A DNA stretch of 64,000 nucleotides, from positions 1-64,000 of the forward strand of contig JAMHWD010000044.1 of the NCBI GenBank assembly GCA_035911135.1, read 5' to 3'. The stretch comes from JAMHWD01 sp035911135. GTDB lineage: Bacteria; Pseudomonadota; Alphaproteobacteria; Micavibrionales; Micavibrionaceae. The notes beneath the pieces were generated by a model. That model saw nothing but the letters and a program-made list of their open reading frames with translations, ran no database searches and had not been told where the DNA came from. This document shows positions 25,616 through 33,701 of this stretch, in pieces; position 1 is the first letter of the stretch; every line of letters starts with the position of its first letter. Both the position numbers and the translations under genes were made by a program.

Positions 25616-26512
25616 TTTCTGCAGCACAAGGCTGGCCCATTTGCCGTGGATGTAGTCCCGTTTGAAGGTAAAGCCGCAAGCTTCATAGGCCGCGCGCACA
25701 TCCACCGCCTGATCGGTGAGCATGCCGGATAAAATCACATAACCGGGGCGGTCCGTAACATCATATAAATCCTGCGCCATCTCTATCAGCGGTCCGGCCA
25801 GAATATTGGCAATGACAAGTTCATAGGGTTTTTTGTCCTGTACCAGAGGAAGCGCAAATCCATCCCCTTCGGCGCAAATCATGCCTGTATTGCCATCTGG
25901 CACTTTGTTTAAATCACGGTAACGATCCGCCACACGAACTGACTCATCATCAATATCAGTGGCCAGAATTGGCGTGTGCCAGAGTTTCCATGCCGCAATG
26001 GCCAAAATGCCGGACCCTGTACCCATATCGAGAATATTCCACGGGCAAATGCCTTTGGCTTTTAAATCCAGCATCGCCTCCAGACACCCTTTAGTCGTGC
26101 CGTGTTCGCCCGATCCGAATGCCGTGGCGGCATCAATCAAAAGGCCAATGCGCCCATCCGGGACCGGGTCTTTGTGATGTGATCCGTAGATGAAAAACGG
26201 CCCAACGGAAAAAGGCTCCAGCTCCTGATAGACTTTCTCCAGCCAGTTTTCATCCGGAACATCTTCAGCTTTGAGGTCTTTCATGTCGGGCAGATCAATC
26301 CCCAGCATGGCGGCCTGGACGGATAGGCGGCCTTTGATGTCATCCATCACCGGGCTTTCGCCGAAATACCACTGGACGATCCAATGGCCTGATTCATCGC
26401 GGTTCTCCCGGATGACAGAGCTGGCGATTGTCATTTCGCCCAGAGTTTCAGCCATGACTGCGGCCTGATCGTTATCAACGGATGGATCAAGTTTTAGATG
26501 AAGTGTCAGCAT
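25610..26512 (-). CDS. prmA: Ribosomal protein L11 methyltransferase
   Basis: A 300-residue SAM-dependent methyltransferase of the PrmA family. Seen: D-A-A-T-A-F-G-S-G-E-H-G-T-T-K-G, the SAM-binding LDMGTGSGILAIAAWKL with the acidic residues A-T-D-I-D-D, and V-I-A-N-I-L-A-G-P-L. N-terminal substrate-recognition domain present. It methylates L11 in the ribosomal stalk. It forms a single-gene unit downstream of the TIGR02300 gene's terminator. Confidence 0.94.
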   Translation of the reverse strand: MLTLHLKLDPSVDNDQAAVMAETLGEMTIASSVIRENRDESGHWIVQWYFGESPVMDDIKGRLSVQAAMLGIDLPDMKDLKAEDVPDENWLEKVYQELEPFSVGPFFIYGSHHKDPVPDGRIGLLIDAATAFGSGEHGTTKGCLEAMLDLKAKGICPWNILDMGTGSGILAIAAWKLWHTPILATDIDDESVRVADRYRDLNKVPDGNTGMICAEGDGFALPLVQDKKPYELVIANILAGPLIEMAQDLYDVTDRPGYVILSGMLTDQAVDVRAAYEACGFTFKRDYIHGKWASLVLQKL

Positions 26513-26534
26513 TTGTTACAAAGGCCTCTTAAGA

Positions 26535-26572
26535 AAACACCCGCCAAGGCGTTATAATCCGGGCGGGTGTTT
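26535..26572 (-). terminator. Rho-independent terminator of the TIGR02300 gene
   Basis: An 11-bp stem AAACACCCGCC / GGCGGGTGTTT with a 16-base loop lies 25 bases past the stop codon of the leftward gene. On the minus strand it ends in a short T-rich stretch. It separates that gene from prmA. Confidence 0.8.
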
Positions 26573-26596
26573 GTAATGTTTATTCAAGGGAGATGA

Positions 26597-26983
26597 TTAT
26601 TCTTCTTCCTCGGCGGATTCTTCTTCCTCAAGTTCTTCATCAAGGTCTTCCAGATCGCCCAGATCATCATCCATGCTCAGATCCGCATCGTCCTCGTCAT
26701 CCGAATCCATGTCCTCGACATCTTCCAGGCTGACGAGATCGTCATCACCGCTTGTCTCGATTTCATCCTCATCATCCATGACGCTTTTGTCGATGACCTG
26801 ATCGTCAGCAGCATCGTTGGCAGCGGCGCGGCCACGGCGGCTCTTGATTTTGACGTCGCCTGTAAATTCCGTATCGCAGGACGGGCAGGCGATCGGGCGT
26901 TTGTTCATGTCATAAAAGCGCGTGCCACAGCTGGTGCAGATTCTTTTCAGGCCGCGTGGGTCGAGTTTGGGTTTGGTTGCCAT
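26597..26983 (-). CDS. TIGR02300-family zinc-ribbon protein with acidic tail
   Basis: A 128-residue protein typical of alphaproteobacteria. The N-terminal 45 residues hold a zinc ribbon, C-T-S-C-G-T-R-F-Y-D-M-N-K-R-P-I-A-C-P-S-C, preceded by G-L-K-R-I. The C-terminal half is almost entirely Asp/Glu with Ser/Met/Leu, very acidic and probably disordered. The family's function is unknown; a zinc ribbon and an acidic tail would fit an RNA- or ribosome-related role, but that is inference. It is followed by its own terminator. Confidence 0.9.
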   Translation of the reverse strand: MATKPKLDPRGLKRICTSCGTRFYDMNKRPIACPSCDTEFTGDVKIKSRRGRAAANDAADDQVIDKSVMDDEDEIETSGDDDLVSLEDVEDMDSDDEDDADLSMDDDLGDLEDLDEELEEEESAEEEE

Positions 26984-27221
26984 GAGGGCTAGGCTCCTTA
27001 ACTAAAAATTCATGCGTAGGGATTATTCTTTAATATCCCTACATGCCTATTTTTTAAAACGATGTCAAACAAACATTGCATGGTTTTGCCGCAGTGCAAT
27101 GAAAACTTTATATACAGGCAAAAACAAGGAAGTTTACCAAAAATCAAGCCCTAGACCCTTTGCCCGTATCATTATAAACTTACATCAATTGCAGGTCTCA
27201 TTTTCATAGAAGGTTTATCCG

Positions 27222-28349
27222 ATGCAAAAATCAGTAGTCATTTGCGGCTTCAAGCGCTCTCCCATGCATTTTGCCAATAAAGGCGAGCTGGCCGGGGTCA
27301 GGCCCGACGACATGGCGGCCGAGGTTATCAAGGCTTTGGTCAAGGATACAGGCGTCAAGCTGGAGCATCTGGAGGACCTTATCATGGGCTGCGCCTTTCC
27401 GGAGGCCGAACAGGGCTTTAACATAGCGCGTCTGGTGGTGAATCTCGCCGGGTTGCCGATATCTGTGGCGGGCGTGACCGTCAACCGGTTCTGCGGCTCC
27501 TCGATGAGCAGCGTCCATATGGCGGCCGGCGCTATTCTGGCTGGCGCGGGTGATGTTTTTATCGCGGCTGGCGTTGAGTCCATGAGCCGCATCCCGATGG
27601 GCGGATTTAATCCCATGCCCAATGCGGCGCTGGCAGCCGCCTACCCGCCTGCCTATATCTCGATGGGGGAAACAGCCGAAAATCTCGCCAAGAAATACAG
27701 CATCGACCGTCCCACGCAGGAGCGCTTTGCGGCCGGATCGCACCAGAAGGCCACCAAGGCCATGGTGGCAGGTCATTTCAAGGATGAAATCGTGCCCATC
27801 AAGGGTATCGACAAGGACGGGACTATCCGCCCGGATACCACGCCGGAAGGCTTGGCAACGCTTAAGCCTGCCTTTGATGTGAATGGCACGGTGACAGCCG
27901 CGACATCCTCGCCGCTCACCGATGGCAGCGCCGCCTTGCTGGTTGCTTCCGAGGAATATGCCGATAAAAATGGTCTGCCCAAACTGGCCCGGATCAAATC
28001 CATGGCGGTATCGGGCTGTGCGGCTGAAATTATGGGTATCGGCCCGGTTCCTGCCACGCAAAAGGCGCTGGAGCGCGCCGGCCTTACAATCAAGGATCTG
28101 GATATTGTCGAACTGAACGAGGCTTTTGCCGCGCAGGGGCTTTCAGTCCTGAAAGAACTGGGCATTGATGAGAAAATCGTCAATCTCGATGGCGGCGCTA
28201 TTGCGCTGGGGCATCCGCTCGGAGCATCAGGCGCACGTATCACCGGAAAGGCTGCCAGTCTTTTGAAGCGCGAGAAGAAAAAATATGCGCTGGCCACGAT
28301 GTGCATCGGCGGCGGTCAGGGCATTGCCACTATCCTCGAAGCTATTTAG
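27222..28349 (+). CDS. Acetyl-CoA acyltransferase (beta-ketothiolase)
   Basis: A 375-residue thiolase that cleaves 3-ketoacyl-CoA in the last step of beta-oxidation (or condenses acetyl-CoA). The acyl-binding cysteine is C91 in N-R-F-C-G-S-S-M, H331 is in GHPLGASGAR, and the second catalytic cysteine C361 is in M-C-I-G-G-G-Q-G. N-E-A-F-A-A-Q is also present. It leads an operon with an unknown helical protein and a FadN-like dehydrogenase, so a degradative FadA/FadI role is most likely. The roughly 240 bases upstream contain no gene and probably its promoter. Confidence 0.93.
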   Translation: MQKSVVICGFKRSPMHFANKGELAGVRPDDMAAEVIKALVKDTGVKLEHLEDLIMGCAFPEAEQGFNIARLVVNLAGLPISVAGVTVNRFCGSSMSSVHMAAGAILAGAGDVFIAAGVESMSRIPMGGFNPMPNAALAAAYPPAYISMGETAENLAKKYSIDRPTQERFAAGSHQKATKAMVAGHFKDEIVPIKGIDKDGTIRPDTTPEGLATLKPAFDVNGTVTAATSSPLTDGSAALLVASEEYADKNGLPKLARIKSMAVSGCAAEIMGIGPVPATQKALERAGLTIKDLDIVELNEAFAAQGLSVLKELGIDEKIVNLDGGAIALGHPLGASGARITGKAASLLKREKKKYALATMCIGGGQGIATILEAI

Positions 28350-28373
28350 GGAAGGGTAGGCGTTTTATAAATC

Positions 28374-29507
28374 ATGGAACCTGCTTCGCCATCTTCTGCG
28401 AATCCTAAACCCGCAACTGATGATATCGGTAATGGCGCGGCGCGGTTGCTGGAGACTTTGCGCGATCGTCTTGCCAAAATGCAGCCCTCGATTGATCCAG
28501 CGGTCTGCGCCGCTCAGGAAGCAGAATTTACCCGGCTTTATGATGAATTTTTTAAATACGCCATCAGCTGGGCCGGAGAAAATCGCAAGAAATATATCGG
28601 CAAGCCCGATGCACCGGAATCTATAAAATTAAAGAAAAAGGCCGGCGAGGTTTTGCAGGATCTGCAATCGCGTATGAAATCTTTTCTGCTTTGTACGGTG
28701 CGGTTGCAGCGAACGGGCGGTTTCATTGGTTTGCATATCCGGTCTTATCTTCAGGACAATCCGTTGGCCGGTAAAGGCGAGCGGATTAAATGGACGGGCG
28801 AGACCGGCATGGTTCTGGCGCGTTATCGCAAGGAACGTGCCGAGCTTGAATCGCAATTAGCCCGCTTTCGTCAGGGGCTGGAGATATTGCAGGTTGCCGA
28901 TAAGGATCTGATTGCTTTTCAGGCGGCGATGCAAAAGGCTTATGGCGCGGACAAGGCGGAGGACTATATCCGTTCTTTTCGCTCCGGGCTGCGTATGGGC
29001 GATTTTGCCAAGGCTGGCAAGATACTGGCCTCGCTCAGCGCCGCGGGTGAAACCGTCATGCAAAGCGGAAAGACATATATCGAGGCACTGGAAAAAGCGG
29101 CGCCGCTGATCACCGGACAGGAGAATAAGCTCTTTCTGGCGGCCAATGAAATTCAGGTGGTGATTGCCTCCAATGAGCAGGAGCTGGCGCAGAAAATCGG
29201 CTTCATCGAAAAATACCGCCTTGCCGGGATGGAAAACAAACAGGCCGGCCTTGCCCATTTGCGCGACCGGCTTTTGGTGATTGGTTCGCTTGATTCCCTG
29301 ATGACGCTTTACATCAAATTGATGCGCGGTCTGGCGCTGCCGATGAATGATGCAAAAGCTTTCCGCGATTTTGAAAGCAATGTTTTAGATAAGATCAATT
29401 ATCTGATGGGATCGCAGTTTCAGGAAATCGAAGTCATTGAACAGCGTAACAAGGAACTCTTGGCGGAATTTTTCGCCGATCAGAAAGATTATCAAAAGGG
29501 AGCATAA
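28374..29507 (+). CDS. Unknown helical protein within the beta-oxidation operon, 377 aa
   Basis: No family is recognised. The protein is soluble and almost entirely alpha-helical, with an N-terminal Pro/Ser-rich tail of about 20 residues and several long charged helices (for example SIKLKKKAGEVLQDLQSRMK around 82-101 and RKERAELESQLARFRQGLEI around 150-170). There is no signal peptide. It lies 24 bases after the thiolase and 3 bases before the FadN-like gene, so it belongs to the operon and may be translationally coupled. A scaffold or regulatory role for the fatty-acid enzymes is a guess from position. Confidence 0.72.
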   Translation: MEPASPSSANPKPATDDIGNGAARLLETLRDRLAKMQPSIDPAVCAAQEAEFTRLYDEFFKYAISWAGENRKKYIGKPDAPESIKLKKKAGEVLQDLQSRMKSFLLCTVRLQRTGGFIGLHIRSYLQDNPLAGKGERIKWTGETGMVLARYRKERAELESQLARFRQGLEILQVADKDLIAFQAAMQKAYGADKAEDYIRSFRSGLRMGDFAKAGKILASLSAAGETVMQSGKTYIEALEKAAPLITGQENKLFLAANEIQVVIASNEQELAQKIGFIEKYRLAGMENKQAGLAHLRDRLLVIGSLDSLMTLYIKLMRGLALPMNDAKAFRDFESNVLDKINYLMGSQFQEIEVIEQRNKELLAEFFADQKDYQKGA

Positions 29508-29510
29508 ATC

Positions 29511-31928
29511 ATGACCATTAATAAAATCGCCGTTATTGGCGCGGGTCTCATGGGTTCAGGCATTGCGGCGCATATCGCCAATGCCGGTACGCCCGTTGTG
29601 CTTTTGGATATCGTTCCGCCCGACCCGTCCAAATTTGGCGGTGATCGCAGCGCCTTTGCCAAGGGCGCGATTGAGAAAATGATGAAGGCCGACCCCGCGC
29701 CCTTTATGCTGCCCTCCAATGCCAAGCTGATCACGCCCGGCAATATCGAGGATGATATCGGACTGATTGCCGATTGCGACTGGATCATCGAGGTTGTGCT
29801 GGAAGATCTGACCGTCAAGCACAAGACCTATTCTTTGATCGACAAGAACCGCAAGAAAGGCTCGATCGTCTCCAGCAATACCTCGACGATCCCCTTGAAC
29901 AAACTTATCGAAGGTCAGTCCGCGGCTTTCGCGAATGATTTCCTGATTACGCATTTCTTTAATCCGCCGCGTTATATGCGTCTTCTTGAATTGGTCGTGG
30001 GCGATAAAACGCGGCAAGATGCGATCGAGACTATACGAAAATTCTGTGACGTTAATTTGGGCAAGGGCGTTGTGCAGTGTAACGACACTCCGGGCTTTAT
30101 CGCCAACCGTTTGGGTGTGTTCTGGCTGACCGCCGGGATTAATGCCGCCATTGAACTGGGCGTGAGCATCGAGGTGGCGGACGGCGTCATGTCGCGCCCT
30201 GTCGGCATCCCCAAAACGGGCGTGTTCGGCCTTGTCGATCTGGTGGGGATTGATCTGATGCCGCATCTGGCGGAATCGCTGCTCTCGACTTTGGGTAAGG
30301 ATGATGAATACCGCAAAATCTTCAAGGACTATCCTTTCATCCACGGCATGATCGAGGCCGGGTATAAGGGGCGCAAGGGGAAGGGCGGTTTCTACCGCCT
30401 GAAACCCGACAGTAAGGACAAGGAAAAACAGGCGCTTCGGATAACGGCTGATAAATTCGATGAATCGCAATATGTGCGCGCCGAAAAACCGTCTTTGCCT
30501 TCGCTCGAAGCCGGGCGCAAGGGCTTGCGCGCCGTTGTTGAATCCCCGGATGAGGGCGGGCGTTACGCATGGAAGGTTCTTTATCAGACGCTTCATTACG
30601 CCGCCAGCTTGGTGCCGGAAATTTCAAGCTCTATCGCGGATGTCGATGAAGCGATGAAGCTGGGCTATAACTGGAAATCGGGGCCCTTCGAGATGATCGA
30701 TGCGCTCGGCCCCGCCTGGTTTGCCGGAAAATTAAAAGAGCTGAAAATCCCGGTTCCAGCCATGCTGGAAAAAGTGGGCACTGGCACATTCTACAAGATT
30801 GAAAACGGCCAGCGCCTTGTTATGAAGCCCGATGGATCTTACACGCCTGTTGTACGGGCGGAAGGCGTATTGCTGCTGTCCGATCTTAAACTCTCCGCCA
30901 AGCCGCTGATGAAAAATCCATCGGCTTCTGTCTGGGATATTGGCGATGGAATTTTGTGCTTTGAAAAAACATCCAAAATGAACACCTTTGATGAGCTGAT
31001 TTTCGAGCTGCTCAGCAAAACTATCAAAACCATCGGCGATGGGTCGGGCCCGTATAAGGCGCTGGTGATCTATAACGAGGCCTCGCATTTCTCGGCCGGG
31101 GCCAATCTCGGCCTTGCGCTCTTTATGATCAATATCGCCATGTGGCCGCAGGTGGAACAATTCATATCCGCCGGGCAAAAAACTTTCATGGATCTGAAAT
31201 ACGCGCCTTTCCCGGTTGTGGCCGCGCCATCGGGCATGGCGCTGGGGGGTGGTTGTGAGATCTTGCTGGCGGCCGATGCCGTGCAGGCTCATGCCGAAAC
31301 CTATACCGGCCTTGTCGAGGTCGGCGTTGGTCTTATTCCCGGCTGGGGCGGGTGCAAGGAGATGATTCTGCGCCTGCGCGAGCGCGAGAAAAATAAATTC
31401 AAGAAAGACCTTGGCAAAATCGGCAAAGACTCTCTTTGGTTCTCGCCGCCCAATACGCCGATGGGCGCGGTGCGAAAAGCCTTCGAGATTATCGGCACGG
31501 CCACAGTCGCCAAATCGGCGGTAGAGGCCAAACAGATCGGCTATTTCCGCGAGAGCGATGAGATCACCATGAACCGCGATCGTTTGCTGTATGATGCCAA
31601 GCAAAAGGCGCTCACCCTTAGCAAGGATTACAAAGTGCCGGAGAAGGTCAAGGATATCCGCATGCCAGGCCCTTCAGGCAAGGCGGCGCTTGATATGGCC
31701 GTATCTGACATGGCTAAATCCGGCAAAGCAACGCCTTATGATGTTGTTGTGTCGGGCCATCTGGCCAGCGTCTTGAGCGGCGGTGAAAAGGCCGACTGGA
31801 CGAAACCCATCAGTGAGGATGACCTCCTGCGGCTTGAGGTGGAGGAATTTGTTCATCTCATCAAGAATGAGGGGAGCATGGCCCGGATTGAGCATATGCT
31901 GGATAAAGGCAAGCCGCTGCGTAACTAG
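29511..31928 (+). CDS. FadN-like 3-hydroxyacyl-CoA dehydrogenase / enoyl-CoA hydratase
   Basis: An 805-residue bifunctional beta-oxidation enzyme. The order is dehydrogenase first: NAD-binding V-I-G-A-G-L-M-G-S-G-I-A (residues 7-18), S-S-N-T-S-T-I-P, THFFNPPRYMRLLELV and G-F-I-A-N-R, then a second C-terminal dehydrogenase lobe (residues about 345-420), and an enoyl-CoA hydratase/isomerase domain from about 480, with G-G-G-C-E-I-L-L near 580 and ETYTGLVEVGVGLIPGWGG. This is the FadN arrangement, the reverse of FadB/FadJ. With the thiolase it covers steps 2-4 of the cycle; the acyl-CoA dehydrogenase at 33702 supplies step 1. Confidence 0.93.
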   Translation: MTINKIAVIGAGLMGSGIAAHIANAGTPVVLLDIVPPDPSKFGGDRSAFAKGAIEKMMKADPAPFMLPSNAKLITPGNIEDDIGLIADCDWIIEVVLEDLTVKHKTYSLIDKNRKKGSIVSSNTSTIPLNKLIEGQSAAFANDFLITHFFNPPRYMRLLELVVGDKTRQDAIETIRKFCDVNLGKGVVQCNDTPGFIANRLGVFWLTAGINAAIELGVSIEVADGVMSRPVGIPKTGVFGLVDLVGIDLMPHLAESLLSTLGKDDEYRKIFKDYPFIHGMIEAGYKGRKGKGGFYRLKPDSKDKEKQALRITADKFDESQYVRAEKPSLPSLEAGRKGLRAVVESPDEGGRYAWKVLYQTLHYAASLVPEISSSIADVDEAMKLGYNWKSGPFEMIDALGPAWFAGKLKELKIPVPAMLEKVGTGTFYKIENGQRLVMKPDGSYTPVVRAEGVLLLSDLKLSAKPLMKNPSASVWDIGDGILCFEKTSKMNTFDELIFELLSKTIKTIGDGSGPYKALVIYNEASHFSAGANLGLALFMINIAMWPQVEQFISAGQKTFMDLKYAPFPVVAAPSGMALGGGCEILLAADAVQAHAETYTGLVEVGVGLIPGWGGCKEMILRLREREKNKFKKDLGKIGKDSLWFSPPNTPMGAVRKAFEIIGTATVAKSAVEAKQIGYFRESDEITMNRDRLLYDAKQKALTLSKDYKVPEKVKDIRMPGPSGKAALDMAVSDMAKSGKATPYDVVVSGHLASVLSGGEKADWTKPISEDDLLRLEVEEFVHLIKNEGSMARIEHMLDKGKPLRN

Positions 31929-31969
31929 GTGGTTTTGCCTTTTTAGGTGATATATCGTATATTTGATAT

Positions 31970-32605
31970 ATGAAAATTGATGCGCGAGATTTATCCCGTA
32001 AGGATGCGATCCGCAGCTATAAGCTGCTGAATCCCGATGACACGGCTGCTTTGGGGCGCACATTTTCGCAAGCCTTGCAAAAGGACTGGTCTGCGCCTTC
32101 ATCTGATATTACACGGATTGGGCTTTACGGGACGCGGGATGTCGGCAAGACAACCTTTACCAAGGCTTTGTTTGGCGGGCGGCCATCACCTCTGGCGCTG
32201 GAGCATAAGGAGAATGGTGCAGTTCTGGCGGGCGATATTGATGTCAGGGCAATCCGCCAAAGCATGTTTTTGACCCATCAGTTTGGCATCGTCCGGCATG
32301 TTGATTCCGGTTTTGGCAATAAGGTGCTGAATTCCCTGAAAGCCTATCGTGACGGCTATCTGGAGAATAATGGCTATGGCGGCGTTGATATTGTCGAACA
32401 TCCCGATGGTGATCCCAATCCTGATACATTTGATTGTGTGATCTGGCTGGAGCGTTCCATGACGCCGCCGCCGGAAATGAAACGCTATAGAACCGCGCAT
32501 GTCATTGCCACGCCTGAATTTGCCGCGCGCCCCGGGTTTCAGAAATTCATCGCCTCTATGGATCAGGCCAATTCCATTGTAGAATTAGGCCATGAGCCTG
32601 TTTGA
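31970..32605 (+). CDS. Divergent TsaE-like P-loop protein A
   Basis: A 211-residue protein with a clear Walker A, G-T-R-D-V-G-K-T (residues 54-61), after D-D-T-A-A-L-G-R-T-F. This is the position and context of the P-loop in TsaE, the ATPase partner of tRNA t6A synthesis (L-G-x-x-L ... G-D-L-G-x-G-K-T-T). Further on, Y-G-G-V-D-I-V-E-H-P-D sits where TsaE has G-V-x-x-I-E-W-P-E. It lacks the usual S-P-T-F-T segment, so it is not an ordinary TsaE. It overlaps the ceramidase-like gene by 14 bases and follows the beta-oxidation operon by 41 bases. Function unknown. Confidence 0.65.
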   Translation: MKIDARDLSRKDAIRSYKLLNPDDTAALGRTFSQALQKDWSAPSSDITRIGLYGTRDVGKTTFTKALFGGRPSPLALEHKENGAVLAGDIDVRAIRQSMFLTHQFGIVRHVDSGFGNKVLNSLKAYRDGYLENNGYGGVDIVEHPDGDPNPDTFDCVIWLERSMTPPPEMKRYRTAHVIATPEFAARPGFQKFIASMDQANSIVELGHEPV

Positions 32606-33239
32606 CCAAATTGATATTTACTGCGAACGCCTTGGTCCCGGTATTGCTGCCGAACCCTTGAATGCGCTGACTAATCTGGCATTTTTTGTGGCGGCCGGTT
32701 TTGCCTGTCTTCTGGCAAAGCGTCAGAATGCTCTGGATTGGCGCTCCGGTCTTTTGATTGCCCTGATTGCCGGGATGGGTCTGGGGAGCGGATTATTTCA
32801 TACACTGGCCACAGGCTGGGCGCAGCTGGCCGATGTGTTGCCAATCTTGATATTCCAGATCAGTTTTATTCTTCTTCATAGCCGCTTTGTGATCAAGCTC
32901 TCGGCGTTGGGATCGGCCTTGATGCTGGCGGCGTTTCTGGCGACCATGTTCGGGGTTGGCCTATTGCCGGGGCATTGGCTCAATGGCTCGCTGCAATATG
33001 CGCCGGCCTTGCTGTTCGTGACAATTCTGGGCCTGTTGCACTGGCGCGTGGCAACCGCCGAGAAATTTGGCCTGTTATTGGCTGCGGGGACATTTATTAT
33101 TTCGCTGACCTTCCGATCGGTAGATATGCAGCTTTGCACTGCATGGCACTATGGCACGCATTTCCTCTGGCATTGCTGCAATGCGCTGGTTTTATATTTA
33201 TGCACGCGTGCCTATATTTTGAATGCGCGCCGGCATTAA
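32592..33239 (+). CDS. Ceramidase-like (CREST superfamily) membrane protein
   Basis: A 215-residue multi-pass membrane protein. The N-terminus IDIYCERLGPGIAAEPLNAL with T-N-L-A-F-F is the conserved opening of bacterial alkaline-ceramidase/CREST proteins. Likely metal-site residues are also seen: G-S-G-L-F-H-T with A-D-V-L-P-I near residue 60, and HYGTHFLWHCCNALVLYL near the C-terminus with H-x3-H-x3-H spacing. About seven hydrophobic segments are present. Family members are putative membrane amide hydrolases; substrate is unknown. Its ATG lies inside the upstream TsaE-like gene. Confidence 0.82.
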   Translation: MSLFDQIDIYCERLGPGIAAEPLNALTNLAFFVAAGFACLLAKRQNALDWRSGLLIALIAGMGLGSGLFHTLATGWAQLADVLPILIFQISFILLHSRFVIKLSALGSALMLAAFLATMFGVGLLPGHWLNGSLQYAPALLFVTILGLLHWRVATAEKFGLLLAAGTFIISLTFRSVDMQLCTAWHYGTHFLWHCCNALVLYLCTRAYILNARRH

Positions 33240-33295
33240 GATTCCATAAAGTTCTCATTTACCTCGTTTTAAACACTCCTGTATTAGGATGAGGC

Positions 33296-33589
33296 ATGTT
33301 TTGGAATCGAAGCAAAGACTCGGACAAACAAAAGAAGCCCGCTGCAAAGGGGCCTCAGGGTGATACGGGGGTTCATCTGAAAAGTGACAAAAGTCAGCGT
33401 CTTCGGGAGGAGGCGCTGACCAATGTCCGCACCGCACGCCATCAGATTGGCGAGGAAGCACTGGACCGCATTGCGGCCGCCATGACCAAAAAACAGCAAT
33501 CCGCCATTGAACGCGCCAAGGCCGATATCGGCAATGCCGATGTCAACAAGGTCAAGGACGAGATCATGCTGATGCTGGGTGACCGCTAG
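33296..33589 (+). CDS. Small charged protein, 97 aa
   Basis: No family is recognised. A basic N-terminal tail (NRSKDSDKQKKPAAKGPQGD) precedes a predicted helical hairpin (residues about 33-95), including R-L-R-E-E-A-L-T-N-V-R-T-A-R and Q-Q-S-A-I-E-R-A-K-A-D-I. No signal peptide or membrane segment. It is a stand-alone gene; the call rests on codon use and an even helix pattern rather than homology. Confidence 0.6.
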   Translation: MFWNRSKDSDKQKKPAAKGPQGDTGVHLKSDKSQRLREEALTNVRTARHQIGEEALDRIAAAMTKKQQSAIERAKADIGNADVNKVKDEIMLMLGDR

Positions 33590-33701
33590 GTTTTATCCTT
33601 TACTGGAATTCATGCATTTTAGGCTCACATTCATTGCCAAAATCTATTAGAATAATAGATAGATATAATGACTATTCCCCATCAAAACAGGATGATTGCC
33701 C

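Noticed and set aside
27012..27209. 65-codon frame before the thiolase gene
   Set aside because: No ribosome-binding site or hydrophobic/charged pattern; more likely promoter and leader sequence.
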